A model generated the notes under the pieces. The model made no database searches. It saw nothing but the letters and a program-made list of their open reading frames with translations, and was not told the origin of the DNA. From contig OZ241871.1 in the NCBI GenBank assembly GCA_965202955.1, positions 4,340,001 to 4,404,000 on the forward strand: 64,000 nucleotides of DNA, read 5' to 3'. Shown piece by piece: positions 25,891 through 34,903 of this stretch. Position numbers and translations under genes: made by a program. The DNA comes from Bin5 sp034422415. Lineage in GTDB: Bacteria > Chloroflexota > Anaerolineae > Caldilineales > Caldilineaceae. Numbering within the stretch: the stretch's first letter is position 1; each line of letters starts with the position of its first letter.

Positions 25891-25938
25891 GCGCGAATAC
25901 GCGGACGCGGGGCATGTCGGTGAGGCGGGAAATCGAAA

Positions 25939-27690
25939 ATGATTCGTGATCAGATACGGCAGGCGGTCATCGACGCCGTCGCAGCGGCACAGGCCGCCGG
26001 CGACTTGCCGGCAATCGAAATCCCTGCAGTAGAGATTGAGCGCCCCAAACAGGCGCAACACGGTGATTACAGCTCCAATATCGCGCTGCTCGTCACCTCC
26101 GCGGTAAAGAAGTCCACCGGGCAGAAGGCCAACCCGCGCCAGATCGCCCAGGCGATCGTCGAGCATCTTGCGCCCGGCAGCGCGGGTGAAAACGGCGCGG
26201 CCGGAGCCATCGGCGGCGTTGAACTGGCGGGCCCGGGCTTTATAAACATTCGCCTCAGCGAACGCTGGCTGCAGGACCAGGTGTCGGCAATTGTCGAAGC
26301 CGGGTCGGCGTTCGGCGCCATCGGCAAAGGAGACGGCCAGCGCTGGCAGGTGGAGTACGTCAGCGCAAACCCGACCGGTCCGCTTCACTACGGCGGCGGG
26401 CGAAACGCCGTGCTGGGGGATACGCTTGCCAACCTGCTGGAGGCGGCCGGATACGAGGTCCAGCGCGAGTTCTACGTCAACGACAGCGGCACACAGTTCC
26501 AGCTCTTTATCGAGAGCCTGTACGCCTGCTACGTGCAGCGTCACCAGCAGGAGAACGGTGTGTCCGGTCTCACGGCTGAGATTCCCGAGGGCGGCTACCA
26601 GGGCGCCTACCTTCACGATTACGCGCGCATCGTTTGGGAGCGTGAAGGCGACCGCTTTGCGAAGATGGCGCGGGAGGACGCGCTCGCGGCGATGCGGACG
26701 ATTGGCCGCGAAATCGTTTTGCACGATCTCGAGGATGAGCTGCAGGGGCTGGGCGTGACGTTTGATCGCTGGTTCAGCGAGCGAAGCCTCTATGATGAGG
26801 GGCTTGTCGACACGCTGTTGGAGCAGCTGGCGGCCAAGGGCGAGGTCATCGTCAGGGACGGCGCCCACTGGTTTGTGGCCAGCAAGTATCCCGGCAACGA
26901 AAAGGATGAGGTGGTCATCCGGTCCAATGGCGCGCCCACCTACTTTGCCAGCGATATCGCCTACCACTACGACAAGTTTGTGCGCCGCAAGTTCGACCGG
27001 GTCATCAACGTATGGGCGGTGGACCATCAGGGCCATGTCCCGCGCATGGGCGCGGTAATGCGGGCGCTCGACGTCGACCCGGAACGGCTGGTCATTCTGC
27101 TCTACAACCTGGTCAAGCTGATTCGCGACAACCAGGAAATCAAGATGAGCAAGCGTTCGGGCGACATCCTGACGGTGCGCGAGGTTGTCGAGGAGGTGGG
27201 GCCGGACGCGGTGCGCTTCATGCTGCTGACGACCAGCCCCGAGCGCAGCGTCGAGTTCGATATGAGCCTGGCGGTGCAGCGCAAGAACGAGAACCGCGTA
27301 TTCTACGTACAGTACGGCCATGCCCGCATCTGTTCGCTGTTGCAGAAGGCGGCGGAGAACGGATACGAGATTTCTGAAGCGGTTGCGGATGACGGCGAAG
27401 ATGCGGCGGCGCTGCTCAGCCATCCGGCCGAGCTGACGCTGATTCGCAAGATGCTGGAGATGGAGGAGCAGATCGAGCTGGCGGTAGAGCGGCTTTCTCC
27501 GCATAATCTCACCTATTACGCCGAGGAACTGACGAAGGCATTCAGCGCCTTTTATGAGAACTGCCAGGTTCTGCATTCGGACGTGCCGCCGGCGCTGGCG
27601 CGGGCCCGGCTGCTGCTGAGCTTGGCGGCGCGTACCGCGCTTGCGCGCGTTCTTGGACTGATGGGCATGTCGTCCCCGGAGACGATGTGA
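25939..27690 (+). CDS. argS: Arginyl-tRNA synthetase
   Basis: Class I synthetase of 583 residues that charges tRNA-Arg. The HIGH-type motif is SANPTGPLHYGGGRNAV, the KMSKS-type motif is EIKMSKRSGDILTVRE, and the YAxDIAYH-like stretch YFASDIAYHYDKF lies between them. The C-terminal helical anticodon-binding domain is present (LARARLLLSLAARTALARVLGLM) and ends SSPETM. The N-terminal Add-1 domain is complete, so the ATG at 25939, with GAGGCGGG upstream, fits. It follows polA by 48 bases and precedes serA by 51, apparently in one transcript. Confidence 0.97.
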   Translation: MIRDQIRQAVIDAVAAAQAAGDLPAIEIPAVEIERPKQAQHGDYSSNIALLVTSAVKKSTGQKANPRQIAQAIVEHLAPGSAGENGAAGAIGGVELAGPGFINIRLSERWLQDQVSAIVEAGSAFGAIGKGDGQRWQVEYVSANPTGPLHYGGGRNAVLGDTLANLLEAAGYEVQREFYVNDSGTQFQLFIESLYACYVQRHQQENGVSGLTAEIPEGGYQGAYLHDYARIVWEREGDRFAKMAREDALAAMRTIGREIVLHDLEDELQGLGVTFDRWFSERSLYDEGLVDTLLEQLAAKGEVIVRDGAHWFVASKYPGNEKDEVVIRSNGAPTYFASDIAYHYDKFVRRKFDRVINVWAVDHQGHVPRMGAVMRALDVDPERLVILLYNLVKLIRDNQEIKMSKRSGDILTVREVVEEVGPDAVRFMLLTTSPERSVEFDMSLAVQRKNENRVFYVQYGHARICSLLQKAAENGYEISEAVADDGEDAAALLSHPAELTLIRKMLEMEEQIELAVERLSPHNLTYYAEELTKAFSAFYENCQVLHSDVPPALARARLLLSLAARTALARVLGLMGMSSPETM

Positions 27691-27741
27691 CAGGCACGCC
27701 GGCGCCGTACGCCGCAAGCCGACCTACCGACGCGGCAAGAG

Positions 27742-29355
27742 ATGGTCGAAATGGCTGAGAAGTTCAGTGTTCTGGTGAGCGACAAGCTGTCTGAGAAGGG
27801 GCTGCAGCCGCTTCTTCGCGACGAAAACGTCTGCGTGGAGATGCGTACCAATCTCAGCCCGACGGAGCTGGAGTCGGCGATTCGCGGCTACGATGCTCTG
27901 CTTATCCGCAGCAGCACAGAGGTGACGGCTGCCGTTATTCAGGCCGGCAAGCGACTGCAGGTTGTCGGGCGGGCCGGTACGGGTGTGGACAATATCGACG
28001 TCGAAGCGGCCACGCGAGCGGGGGTGACGGTCGTCAACACGCCGACTGGGAACACAGTCGCGGCCGCGGAGCACACGGTGGCGATGCTGATGGCGCTGGC
28101 GCGCAATGTGCCGCAGGCCGACCGCGACATTCGAGCTTATAGGTGGAACCGCAGCCATTTAGTCGGCACTGAGGTACGCGACAAGGCGCTCGGTATCGTC
28201 GGGCTCGGCCGCATCGCGCAGGAGGTGCTGCAGGTTGCGCTCAGCCTGGGCATGCGCGTCTTCGCCCACGACCCGTTTGTGAGCGAGGAGTACGCTTTGC
28301 AGCGCGGGGTTACCCTGCTCTCGCTCGATGAGATGCTGCCGCAGGTCGATTTTCTCACCGTACACGTGCCGCTCACCGACGCGACGCGTCACATGATCGA
28401 CGCGAAGCGCCTGCGGCAGATGAAGCCGGGCGCGCGCGTGCTCAACGTCGCCCGCGGCGGAATCATCGACGAGTGCGCGCTGGCCGCGGCGATTGAAGAG
28501 GGCCACATCAGCGGCGCGGCGCTGGATGTCTTCGAGCGCGAACCTCTGGAGGCCGAAAGCCCGTTGCGAAAGAGCGACAGGATTATCCTCACGCCGCACC
28601 TGGGCGCGAGCACGATTGAAGCGATGGACCGAGTGGCCGAGGACGTGTCGCTGCAGGTGCTGGATATTCTCAACGGCAGGCCGGCCCGCTACGCGGTGAA
28701 TGCGCCGATCGTGCCGCCCACTGCGCTGCGGACCGTCATTCCCTACATCGACCTCGCGGAACGAATGGGCCGTTTCTTACGTCAGATAGATGAGAAGGGT
28801 ATAACGCGTTTGGAGATCACAGGACACGGACCTGTGACCGATATCGATATGGCCTACATTGTGGCATCGGCGATCCGCGGCGTTCTTTCTGGTGTCGTCG
28901 AGGAACGGGTCAACCTGGTGAACGCCGAGCTGCTGGCCAAAGGACGCGGCATCGAGGTTGTGCAGCGGAAAATGCCGGACCACGAGCGGTACAAGAGCAT
29001 GATCACGCTGCGGCTGACGAGCGCGAGCGGGGTGAACAAGGTGCTGGGCACTGTCCTGCTCGACGAACCGACAGTTGTCGCGATCAACGATCTTTGGGTG
29101 GAGTTCCCGGCGACCGGCAATCTGTTGCTGGCGTCGCATACCGATCGACCGGGCATCATCGGCAAAGTGGGCACACTGCTTGGCCGTTCCGATGTCAATA
29201 TCAGTTTCATGCATGTGGGCCGTCGCGCGCCGCGCGGCGAAGCTATCATGGTATTGGGCACGGACGAGCAGACGCCAGCCGCGGTCCTGTACGAGCTGGC
29301 CGGAATACAGGACATTCGCTGGCTGAAGGCCGTCGATCTGTGCGAAGAGTTATGA
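27742..29355 (+). CDS. serA: D-3-phosphoglycerate dehydrogenase
   Basis: First enzyme of serine synthesis, oxidising 3-phosphoglycerate to 3-phosphohydroxypyruvate with NAD. The long form, 537 residues: substrate and NAD domains with RAGTGVDNIDVEAATRAGV, the Rossmann motif LGIVGLGRIAQEV and catalytic-region ILTPHLGAST; then an allosteric substrate-binding domain (from about 320) and a C-terminal ACT domain (LLASHTDRPGIIGKVGTLLG) that usually binds serine for feedback inhibition. A start at 27754 (second ATG) is equally possible. Its stop overlaps the next start as ATGA. Confidence 0.96.
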   Translation: MVEMAEKFSVLVSDKLSEKGLQPLLRDENVCVEMRTNLSPTELESAIRGYDALLIRSSTEVTAAVIQAGKRLQVVGRAGTGVDNIDVEAATRAGVTVVNTPTGNTVAAAEHTVAMLMALARNVPQADRDIRAYRWNRSHLVGTEVRDKALGIVGLGRIAQEVLQVALSLGMRVFAHDPFVSEEYALQRGVTLLSLDEMLPQVDFLTVHVPLTDATRHMIDAKRLRQMKPGARVLNVARGGIIDECALAAAIEEGHISGAALDVFEREPLEAESPLRKSDRIILTPHLGASTIEAMDRVAEDVSLQVLDILNGRPARYAVNAPIVPPTALRTVIPYIDLAERMGRFLRQIDEKGITRLEITGHGPVTDIDMAYIVASAIRGVLSGVVEERVNLVNAELLAKGRGIEVVQRKMPDHERYKSMITLRLTSASGVNKVLGTVLLDEPTVVAINDLWVEFPATGNLLLASHTDRPGIIGKVGTLLGRSDVNISFMHVGRRAPRGEAIMVLGTDEQTPAAVLYELAGIQDIRWLKAVDLCEEL

Positions 29356-30266
29356 GCAAAGATCCCTCGCCATCTGACTGTTTCTGGGACAAAACGGAGA
29401 GCGCAAGAGAAGAGTTCAGGCACAGATCCTCCGCTTGGAGCCAGTCGGACGTGGCTGTACTTGGGGATGGCCAAAGCAGTGCCGCAATTTGCGGCTCTCC
29501 GCCAGGTGAGCCAGACAGCGCAGGCTCTCTACCCCGCCCGCTGCTGGCCCTGGTCGCGCTAAGCTTGGTCTGGGTAGGGCCGATTGTTGCCTGCGGCAGC
29601 TTTCAGCCTCGCCCTACGCCGTCACCGCAACCGGTGATCGCTACGCCCACACCGCTTTCTCCTGCAGCCATTCAGCCCCCGGCCACGGCCGCGCCGACCC
29701 AGCCTCCGCCGCCTACTGCCACTGCCCCGCCTTCGCCTACCCCGACCATCACAGTCCAAAATCCGCTGAATGTCGGTGACCAGGCCCGCATCGTCGCCGC
29801 CACAGGCCTCAACATCCGCGAGCAACCCAGCACGAACGCACCCGTCGTCGTCCTTCTAGCCCAGGGCAAGCGTGTCCTCGTTCTGGAGGGCCCGGCTGCC
29901 TCGGATGGCTACATCTGGTGGAAAGTAGATGACAACCAGGGCAATATCGGCTGGATTGCCGGCGGCGACGGCAGGGAGGAATGGATATCGCGCCAGGTCG
30001 GCGAACCCCGCCCCGTCAATCGCTCACCGATCGTTGGCGACCGTGTCGTTGTAACCCTCGTCGGCGAGCTGAGTATTCGCGCGCTTCCCGGCGTGAGCTC
30101 GCCCCTCGTGTCGCGCGCCCGCACGAATCAGCAGTTCAACGTAGTGGCCGGGCCTCAGTCGGCCGATAACTACTTCTGGTATCAGATCCGTTCCGACGAC
30201 GGACGTGTGGAAGGTTGGGCGGCCGACGGGCGCGACGGGGAGCGCTGGCTGACGCCACTCGAATAA
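29352..30266 (+). CDS. SH3-domain (SH3b) secreted protein, possible lipoprotein
   Basis: A 304-residue protein starting at an ATG overlapping the serA stop (ATGA). It has a 65-residue polar N-terminus, then a hydrophobic stretch LLALVALSLVWVGPIVACGS that ends in a lipobox-like VAC, then a proline/threonine-rich linker. Two bacterial SH3 domains follow (LNIREQPSTNAPVVVLLAQG and LSIRALPGVSSPLVSRA as their starts), the usual wall- or ligand-binding repeat of Chloroflexota surface proteins. The long segment before the signal is odd: a GTG or other start nearer the hydrophobic stretch would give a normal lipoprotein, with the ATGA overlap then coincidental. Confidence 0.78.
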   Translation: MSKDPSPSDCFWDKTESAREEFRHRSSAWSQSDVAVLGDGQSSAAICGSPPGEPDSAGSLPRPLLALVALSLVWVGPIVACGSFQPRPTPSPQPVIATPTPLSPAAIQPPATAAPTQPPPPTATAPPSPTPTITVQNPLNVGDQARIVAATGLNIREQPSTNAPVVVLLAQGKRVLVLEGPAASDGYIWWKVDDNQGNIGWIAGGDGREEWISRQVGEPRPVNRSPIVGDRVVVTLVGELSIRALPGVSSPLVSRARTNQQFNVVAGPQSADNYFWYQIRSDDGRVEGWAADGRDGERWLTPLE

Positions 30267-30284
30267 AATGCTGCGGGGAGAAAG

Positions 30285-31538
30285 TCAGGCGGACTGCAGG
30301 CCCAGCCGTCGCAGAGCGGTTTCGAGTACCTGGACGGCCTGCCAGTACTCGTCCAGACGGAGCTGCTCGTTCGGCGCGTGGTCCAGGCTGCTGTCGCCCG
30401 GTCCATACGCTGCTATCGGGCATCGCCACGCCGGGCCGACTACGTTCATGTCGCTGGTCCCGCTCTTGCTGACAAATCGAGGTCGGTCGGGCGTAACTTC
30501 ACGGATCGCTGCCAGGAAACTGCGCACGAGCGCGTTTTGGCGGTTGCCGCGCCAGGCCGGTTCCTGGCCGTGAACGCAAAACTCAAGCGCCGAATCCCCG
30601 CGGCCGAACCGAAAACGCTGCGGAGCGGCGTCCTTGCCCTCGACATAGGGTCGGCGCAGCGGCGGTGAACAATCGCCGGCGCGCGCCTGCGCCCACTGCC
30701 ACACCTCCCCCAAAAACGCGTCGACCTCGAAGTCGAGCGGGAGACGCAGCCCGATCTTGATCCACACGTGATCACGCATCGCGTCGTCGGTCCGCGTGTT
30801 CACATCCCGTAAGCTGGGCAGAAGCTGGTCGAAGGTCTTGGGTCTGTCGCAGTTGAACTTCTCTGTATAGTCACGGACCATATTCCACAGGTCGACCGCC
30901 AGCGTGGCGATGCCCGGATTGGGTCCGGCGGAGTGGGCCATCGGCTGGGCGGCCCGCATCTCCAGCAGCAGCCTTCCCTTGTAGCCCAGCGTGATGCGCG
31001 CAACGCCGCTCGGCTCACCGATTACGCAGAAGTCGGGCACCGGCGCGCGCGCGCCGTCAAACCGATCGCGGATAAAGCGGGCGCCCTTGCTCGTCGCAGC
31101 CTCCTCCTCCACCGCGCCCACCACCACAATGCGCATGTCGCACTGCCGTGCCCAATCCGGGCCCAGGTTCGCGGCCGCGCAGGCGAAAGTTGCCAGCGGA
31201 CCCTTCGCGTCAACACTTCCCCGGCCGTGAAGGACAGGCCCATCGCCGCCCTCTTCAACGCGCACGGGGATCTCCCCTTGCACCGTGTCAATATGTCCGA
31301 GCAGGATGACGGTCCGGGCCGCATCAACCGCGCCGATCTCGCCCACCGCATTGCCAACGGCGTCAACCTCGCACCTGTCATATCCCAGCAAAAGCATCGA
31401 CCCGACCAGGAAACGACTCGCCTCAAGCTCGTGGCCGCTCAGCGACGGTATCTCCACCAACCTAGTCAACAACGCCACCGCGTCAGCCCGGGAAACGACA
31501 CGCGTCGTCGCGCCGGACGTAGCCGGACGATCTGTCAA
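30285..31538 (-). CDS. lysK: M20 hydrolase, [LysW]-lysine/ornithine hydrolase type
   Basis: A 417-residue zinc peptidase of family M20. LysK releases lysine (or ornithine) from the carrier protein LysW in the alpha-aminoadipate route. Zinc-site motifs are ILLGHIDTVQG, HGRGSVDAKGPLA and AVEEEAATSKGARF. The C-terminal SKSGTSDMNVVGPAW and AAYGPGDSSLDHAPNE are characteristic of LysK rather than other M20 enzymes. I chose TTG 31538 with GGAG 8 bases upstream, inside the end of the PAC2 gene; the longer frame (31586) would overlap it by 45 bases. LysW and the other pathway genes are not in the window. Confidence 0.85.
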   Translation of the reverse strand: MTDRPATSGATTRVVSRADAVALLTRLVEIPSLSGHELEASRFLVGSMLLLGYDRCEVDAVGNAVGEIGAVDAARTVILLGHIDTVQGEIPVRVEEGGDGPVLHGRGSVDAKGPLATFACAAANLGPDWARQCDMRIVVVGAVEEEAATSKGARFIRDRFDGARAPVPDFCVIGEPSGVARITLGYKGRLLLEMRAAQPMAHSAGPNPGIATLAVDLWNMVRDYTEKFNCDRPKTFDQLLPSLRDVNTRTDDAMRDHVWIKIGLRLPLDFEVDAFLGEVWQWAQARAGDCSPPLRRPYVEGKDAAPQRFRFGRGDSALEFCVHGQEPAWRGNRQNALVRSFLAAIREVTPDRPRFVSKSGTSDMNVVGPAWRCPIAAYGPGDSSLDHAPNEQLRLDEYWQAVQVLETALRRLGLQSA

Positions 31539-31540
31539 GA

Positions 31541-32461
31541 TCAGTTCTCCAGGTCGTCCAGCAGGTCGCCCAACTCCCGCTCCCAAATGTCATCGAGCGG
31601 CATGAAAGGGTTCTCGGTAAACTCCTCCTCCAACTTCTGCATATAGGCGTGCACGTCGAGTTGAGGCGCCTGGCGCGCCAGCTCCTCCATCTGTTCTTCC
31701 ATCGACGTCGCCAGCTCGTCGCTCTGGATCCGCAGCTCCGACAGGTCGATCCCCAGGTGAAACATGAAGTCAGCCCGGCGCAGAATGTCGTACCAGGCCT
31801 TAACGTCGTCTTCAATGCGTACACTCTGCGCCGGCAGCATCACCTGCCCGAAATCATAGGCCGGCACAAACCCGTGAAAGCAGATGTATTCGACGTTCCT
31901 CTGCCCTGCATGGTAGGCGAGATAGGAGCCTATCGTCGTACCGCCTTCATAGTTCGAGAACCGCACTGCGTACTCCTCCATCTCCTTGCGCATCCCCTCC
32001 ATGCTGAAGACACAGGAGATGTCCCGGTCCTTGTTGAACGGCATGGCTCCGTAAACGCCCCCCACGGCCACTATCCGTTTGACTTCCAAAGCTTCGGCGA
32101 TATCCAGGAAGGCCTCGGCGTATTCCTCCTCGTTAACATGAGGCTCCTCGCCGAGGAAGATAACGAGCCCCTTTTCGCCGAACTCTGCATAGTGCAACTC
32201 CGACTTGATTACCCGCATCTCCTGGACGACCCCTTCTTTCGTATGCACTTCGGGCCGCAGGAGGTGATGTGCACCCGGCATCTGGAAAAGAAAGAATCGG
32301 TCGCGGCTGATTTCGCCGATCTTGCGCGCCTCCAGCTTCTGGATCAGGTACGCGGGCAGCCCCGATGAGATCGAACCGGCGTCGGCCCACTGGTGCCAAC
32401 CGGCGATCATCACCTTCTCTTTTGCCGCCGGCGTCTCCCATAAGTGAACTCGCTCGTCCAT
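31541..32461 (-). CDS. PAC2-family protein
   Basis: A 306-residue protein of the PAC2 (proteasome assembly chaperone 2-like) family: it begins ETPAAKEKVMIAGWHQWADA and contains FLGEEPHVNEEEYAEAFLDI and RIVAVGGVYGAMP, the usual marks, with a C-terminal acidic helical tail (LDDIWERELGDLLDDLEN). Bacterial members are uncharacterised, although the fold is related to nucleoside phosphorylases. GAGGT precedes the ATG by about 6 bases. It sits between a methyltransferase and lysK on one strand, with only 2 bases to the lysK start, implying co-translation. Confidence 0.88.
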   Translation of the reverse strand: MDERVHLWETPAAKEKVMIAGWHQWADAGSISSGLPAYLIQKLEARKIGEISRDRFFLFQMPGAHHLLRPEVHTKEGVVQEMRVIKSELHYAEFGEKGLVIFLGEEPHVNEEEYAEAFLDIAEALEVKRIVAVGGVYGAMPFNKDRDISCVFSMEGMRKEMEEYAVRFSNYEGGTTIGSYLAYHAGQRNVEYICFHGFVPAYDFGQVMLPAQSVRIEDDVKAWYDILRRADFMFHLGIDLSELRIQSDELATSMEEQMEELARQAPQLDVHAYMQKLEEEFTENPFMPLDDIWERELGDLLDDLEN

Positions 32462-32506
32462 TTTATGACCTCGATTTCGCTACGTGAATTGCGCGACGGG
32501 TATGGA

Positions 32507-33406
32507 TCACGGCCGCTGCATTCGGAAGACGATCACCGGCGGGATCTCGCTGAAGTTCGGTCCCCAGCCAAGCTCGTGCGCGCCAGGCGGATGCGTAGCA
32601 GGAAACGCCCGCTCTTCGATCCCGTTCAATACAAACCCAGCCTTCAGGCCGACGTTCAGCAACATGTCGAGTGGGCGGTGAAAGTAGGGCTGCGGCATCG
32701 GCTGTCCGCGCAATGCCAGCCCCCGGCGCATCGTCGGCGTCATATAGCCGCTCACGCGCACACCGTACGTCGTAATGAGCTGACCGTCCCGATCCTCGAA
32801 CTCGGAGTAGCGCGCGGCGTCTGCCTGGTTGAAACAGGGATGCACCATCGAAAACACGAAACAGCCGCCCGGCTTCAGCAGCGAATACAGAGTGCGGAAG
32901 ATCGGCTCGATTTCGGCCATGTCAAACAGCGCCATATTGCAGAGCGCGCTGTCGAAACTTGCCTGTCCCAGCGCCCGCAATCCCTGTTCGTCGCCGGCGT
33001 CAAGCACGTGGTACTCGATATTTCCGTCAGCGGCCGAGGTGCGGCGCCTCGCCCTCACTATCATCCCTTCCGCCACATCGAATGCGACAACGCGCGCGCC
33101 CAGACGGCCCAGCCTTCTGCTGGTCAATCCGTTGCCGCAGGCGATGTCCAACACGCTCTGTCCCGGCTCAACTGCCAGCAACTTCTCCGTGACCGGCCAG
33201 CACAGCACGTTCACAAAGTCGTTGCCTTCGCCCATATACTCATCCCAGTAGGCCGAATTCTCGTTCCAGACGCGCTCGACTTCCTCCCGGAATTCGGCGA
33301 AGACTGTCTCTTCCTTCGCCATGACTTCGTTCCCGCTGCATCCGGCCGCCTGCGCGTCGACGGCAACTGCCGGAATCGGCCGCTCGCGGCCGTTAGACTC
33401 GGTCAC
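32507..33406 (-). CDS. Class I SAM-dependent methyltransferase
   Basis: A 299-residue protein. The SAM-binding motif is SVLDIACGNGLTSRRL, followed by ARVVAFDVAEGMI (acidic end of strand 2), DSALCNMALFDM and YSLLKPGGCFVFSM, the standard order of small-molecule methyltransferases. Substrate unknown. The start is uncertain: GTG 33406 has AGGAG at 7 bases and is used here; ATG 33322 (MAKEETVF) would remove 28 unconserved residues, and GTG 33466 also has a purine-rich site close upstream. It heads the operon that continues with the PAC2 gene and lysK. Confidence 0.85.
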   Translation of the reverse strand: MTESNGRERPIPAVAVDAQAAGCSGNEVMAKEETVFAEFREEVERVWNENSAYWDEYMGEGNDFVNVLCWPVTEKLLAVEPGQSVLDIACGNGLTSRRLGRLGARVVAFDVAEGMIVRARRRTSAADGNIEYHVLDAGDEQGLRALGQASFDSALCNMALFDMAEIEPIFRTLYSLLKPGGCFVFSMVHPCFNQADAARYSEFEDRDGQLITTYGVRVSGYMTPTMRRGLALRGQPMPQPYFHRPLDMLLNVGLKAGFVLNGIEERAFPATHPPGAHELGWGPNFSEIPPVIVFRMQRP

Positions 33407-33712
33407 TCGTTCGCTCCTGTGGGGTCTCTGGCCGTCGCGCCCGCATCCCTCCCGCGGCCCTCGCACCGGTCCTCCCTGCGCAACATTCTACCACACTCCA
33501 GGGTGCACCGAACACAGGTCTCCTATCCAACCTGCAAATCAGAAGTCCTGGAGATTGCGTGCTGACGGGCGGCCCGGCCCGGCATGCTCGGCCGCACAGC
33601 CCTGCCTGGCCGGTTGGGAACTGCAATAGCCGCCTCCCAGGACTCCCCCGCCGGATCCGCGGTCACAGAGTCAGTGCCCGGGCGGAAATCAACGTAGCCG
33701 TTCACGGGCCTT
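33407..33712. other. Intergenic region before the methyltransferase operon
   Basis: About 305 bases between the methyltransferase and PyrK-like genes, both on the minus strand. Only the extended -10 element at 33485-33493 stands out; no gene is supported. Confidence 0.55.
33485..33493 (-). promoter_or_regulatory. Possible extended -10 promoter for the methyltransferase-PAC2-lysK operon
   Basis: The minus strand reads TGGTAGAAT. The predicted transcript start, near 33478, lies 70 bases before GTG 33406. The -35 region is weak. Confidence 0.4.
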
Positions 33713-34603
33713 TCAGTCCACAAGGTCCCCCAGATCGAACACTGGACCGTGGACGCAGGCGCGCGTAAAGCCTCCTCTGCCGGTAGGTACGACGCAGACG
33801 AGACAGGCGCCGACCCCGCATACAAGGTCGGCCTTCACCAGGACCTGGACGACATCTCTGTCTGTGCGGAAGCGGCATTCCTCGATCACGCGCTTAAGCT
33901 GGCTGAAGCGAGAGGCCGGTACGCCGGCGCATATCTGGTCGGCCCAGGAGATTGTCTGGCGCAGCTGCTCCAGCCACTCGAATTCGCTCGCCGCCGTCCG
34001 CACCTCGACCTGCACGGGCAGCCACGGGATCAGCGCGGCCAGTTCGTCTTCGTCGCCAGCCCGCAAAAGAATCGTTGCCCGCCCCCCGCGGTCAAGCGAC
34101 TGTTCACAGAGGAAATGGAGCTGCCAGAACCATGCCGGGTCATCGGAAATGTCAACCGCGACCAGTAGGTTGTGTGGTTCAGCGGGGACGGAAAAACCAT
34201 TGCCGAGCGGCCCCAAAAGGTTTAGTTGGTCGCCAGGTCCGCGTTTCGCCAGCCAGGGAATGGCGGGATCGCCGCCGTCCTGCCCCCGGCTCCCGTTCGC
34301 TGCATCCCGCTTTACTAAGATCTGTCGGTTGCCTGGGTAGAGCCGCCAGAAATCGTCCTGCTCCCTCGATTGACGGCTGCAAATAAACAGCGGTCGCCGC
34401 AGATAAATCGACCAGTCACCGACCCGCTCAATATCAACCTCGCTGCTGCAGCGAGCCAGGAAATAGCGCCCTACAAGGTTTTGCGAAGGCGGAACTGCGC
34501 CCGTGGGCAAGCGCAGCTCGACCGGAAGTCCCGTTTCGAAGGGTTCTGTGAACTGCCCCACCAGTGGTTGAGGCGACCCTGTCTCCTTCTCTTCTGGCTT
34601 CAT
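33713..34603 (-). CDS. PyrK-like flavin/[2Fe-2S] electron-transfer subunit, no PyrD partner
   Basis: A 296-residue protein of the ferredoxin reductase superfamily resembling PyrK, the electron-transfer subunit of dihydroorotate dehydrogenase B. The C-terminal cluster motif CGVGACLVCVVPTGRGGFTR followed by ACVHGPVFDL gives four cysteines in the PyrK arrangement for a [2Fe-2S] cluster. An FAD-binding barrel (YLRRPLFIC, in place of the usual RPxS) and a nucleotide-binding region (LLVAVDISDDPAWF) precede it, though the latter lacks the usual glycine-rich loop. ATG 34603 was preferred to TTG 34669. No pyrD is adjacent, so it may pair with a distant subunit or another oxidoreductase. Confidence 0.72.
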   Translation of the reverse strand: MKPEEKETGSPQPLVGQFTEPFETGLPVELRLPTGAVPPSQNLVGRYFLARCSSEVDIERVGDWSIYLRRPLFICSRQSREQDDFWRLYPGNRQILVKRDAANGSRGQDGGDPAIPWLAKRGPGDQLNLLGPLGNGFSVPAEPHNLLVAVDISDDPAWFWQLHFLCEQSLDRGGRATILLRAGDEDELAALIPWLPVQVEVRTAASEFEWLEQLRQTISWADQICAGVPASRFSQLKRVIEECRFRTDRDVVQVLVKADLVCGVGACLVCVVPTGRGGFTRACVHGPVFDLGDLVD

Positions 34604-34687
34604 ATGAAATGTCTCGGCGTCCGGCCTGCCTGCGCCGGTCGAAGCGAGACCCCCCTGGCAGCCTATCAACCAGTCGCCGGACTTTGG

Positions 34688-34903
34688 TCACTCATTTCCG
34701 CCGCGCGGTTCCGCGTCCTCCCGATCGACGTCCGCCGGCGCGGACCGTCTCTTGCGGGGAAACGGGCGTTTCTTGGTCAGAGGGCCCGGCTCGATGATGG
34801 CAAAAATCAAGACGATTACGATGCCACCGATCGCGACAGCAGCCAGTACCTGCCACAAGAGCGCGTAAGGGTCCAACAAAAGTATGCCGAAATGAAACAT
34901 TTC
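34688..34903 (-). CDS. Small single-span membrane protein
   Basis: A 71-residue product starting MFHFGILLLDPYALLW. One predicted membrane helix (about residues 14-37, AAVAIGGIVIVLIFAII) is followed by a basic, then acidic, cytoplasmic-like tail (KKRPFPRKRRSAP...). No family recognised. It lies 84 bases upstream of the PyrK-like gene on the same strand; co-transcription is plausible. The ribosome binding site is poor, so the call is modest. Confidence 0.5.
   Translation of the reverse strand, partial: EMFHFGILLLDPYALLWQVLAAVAIGGIVIVLIFAIIEPGPLTKKRPFPRKRRSAPADVDREDAEPRGGNE

Noticed and set aside
25867..27717. Minus-strand open frame of 616 codons
   Set aside because: Exact antisense of argS, which has full family motifs.
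29650..29755. Low-complexity proline/threonine-coding repeat that might be a DNA repeat element
   Set aside because: It is the coding linker of the SH3 lipoprotein; no regular repeat unit or spacing, so not CRISPR or satellite DNA.
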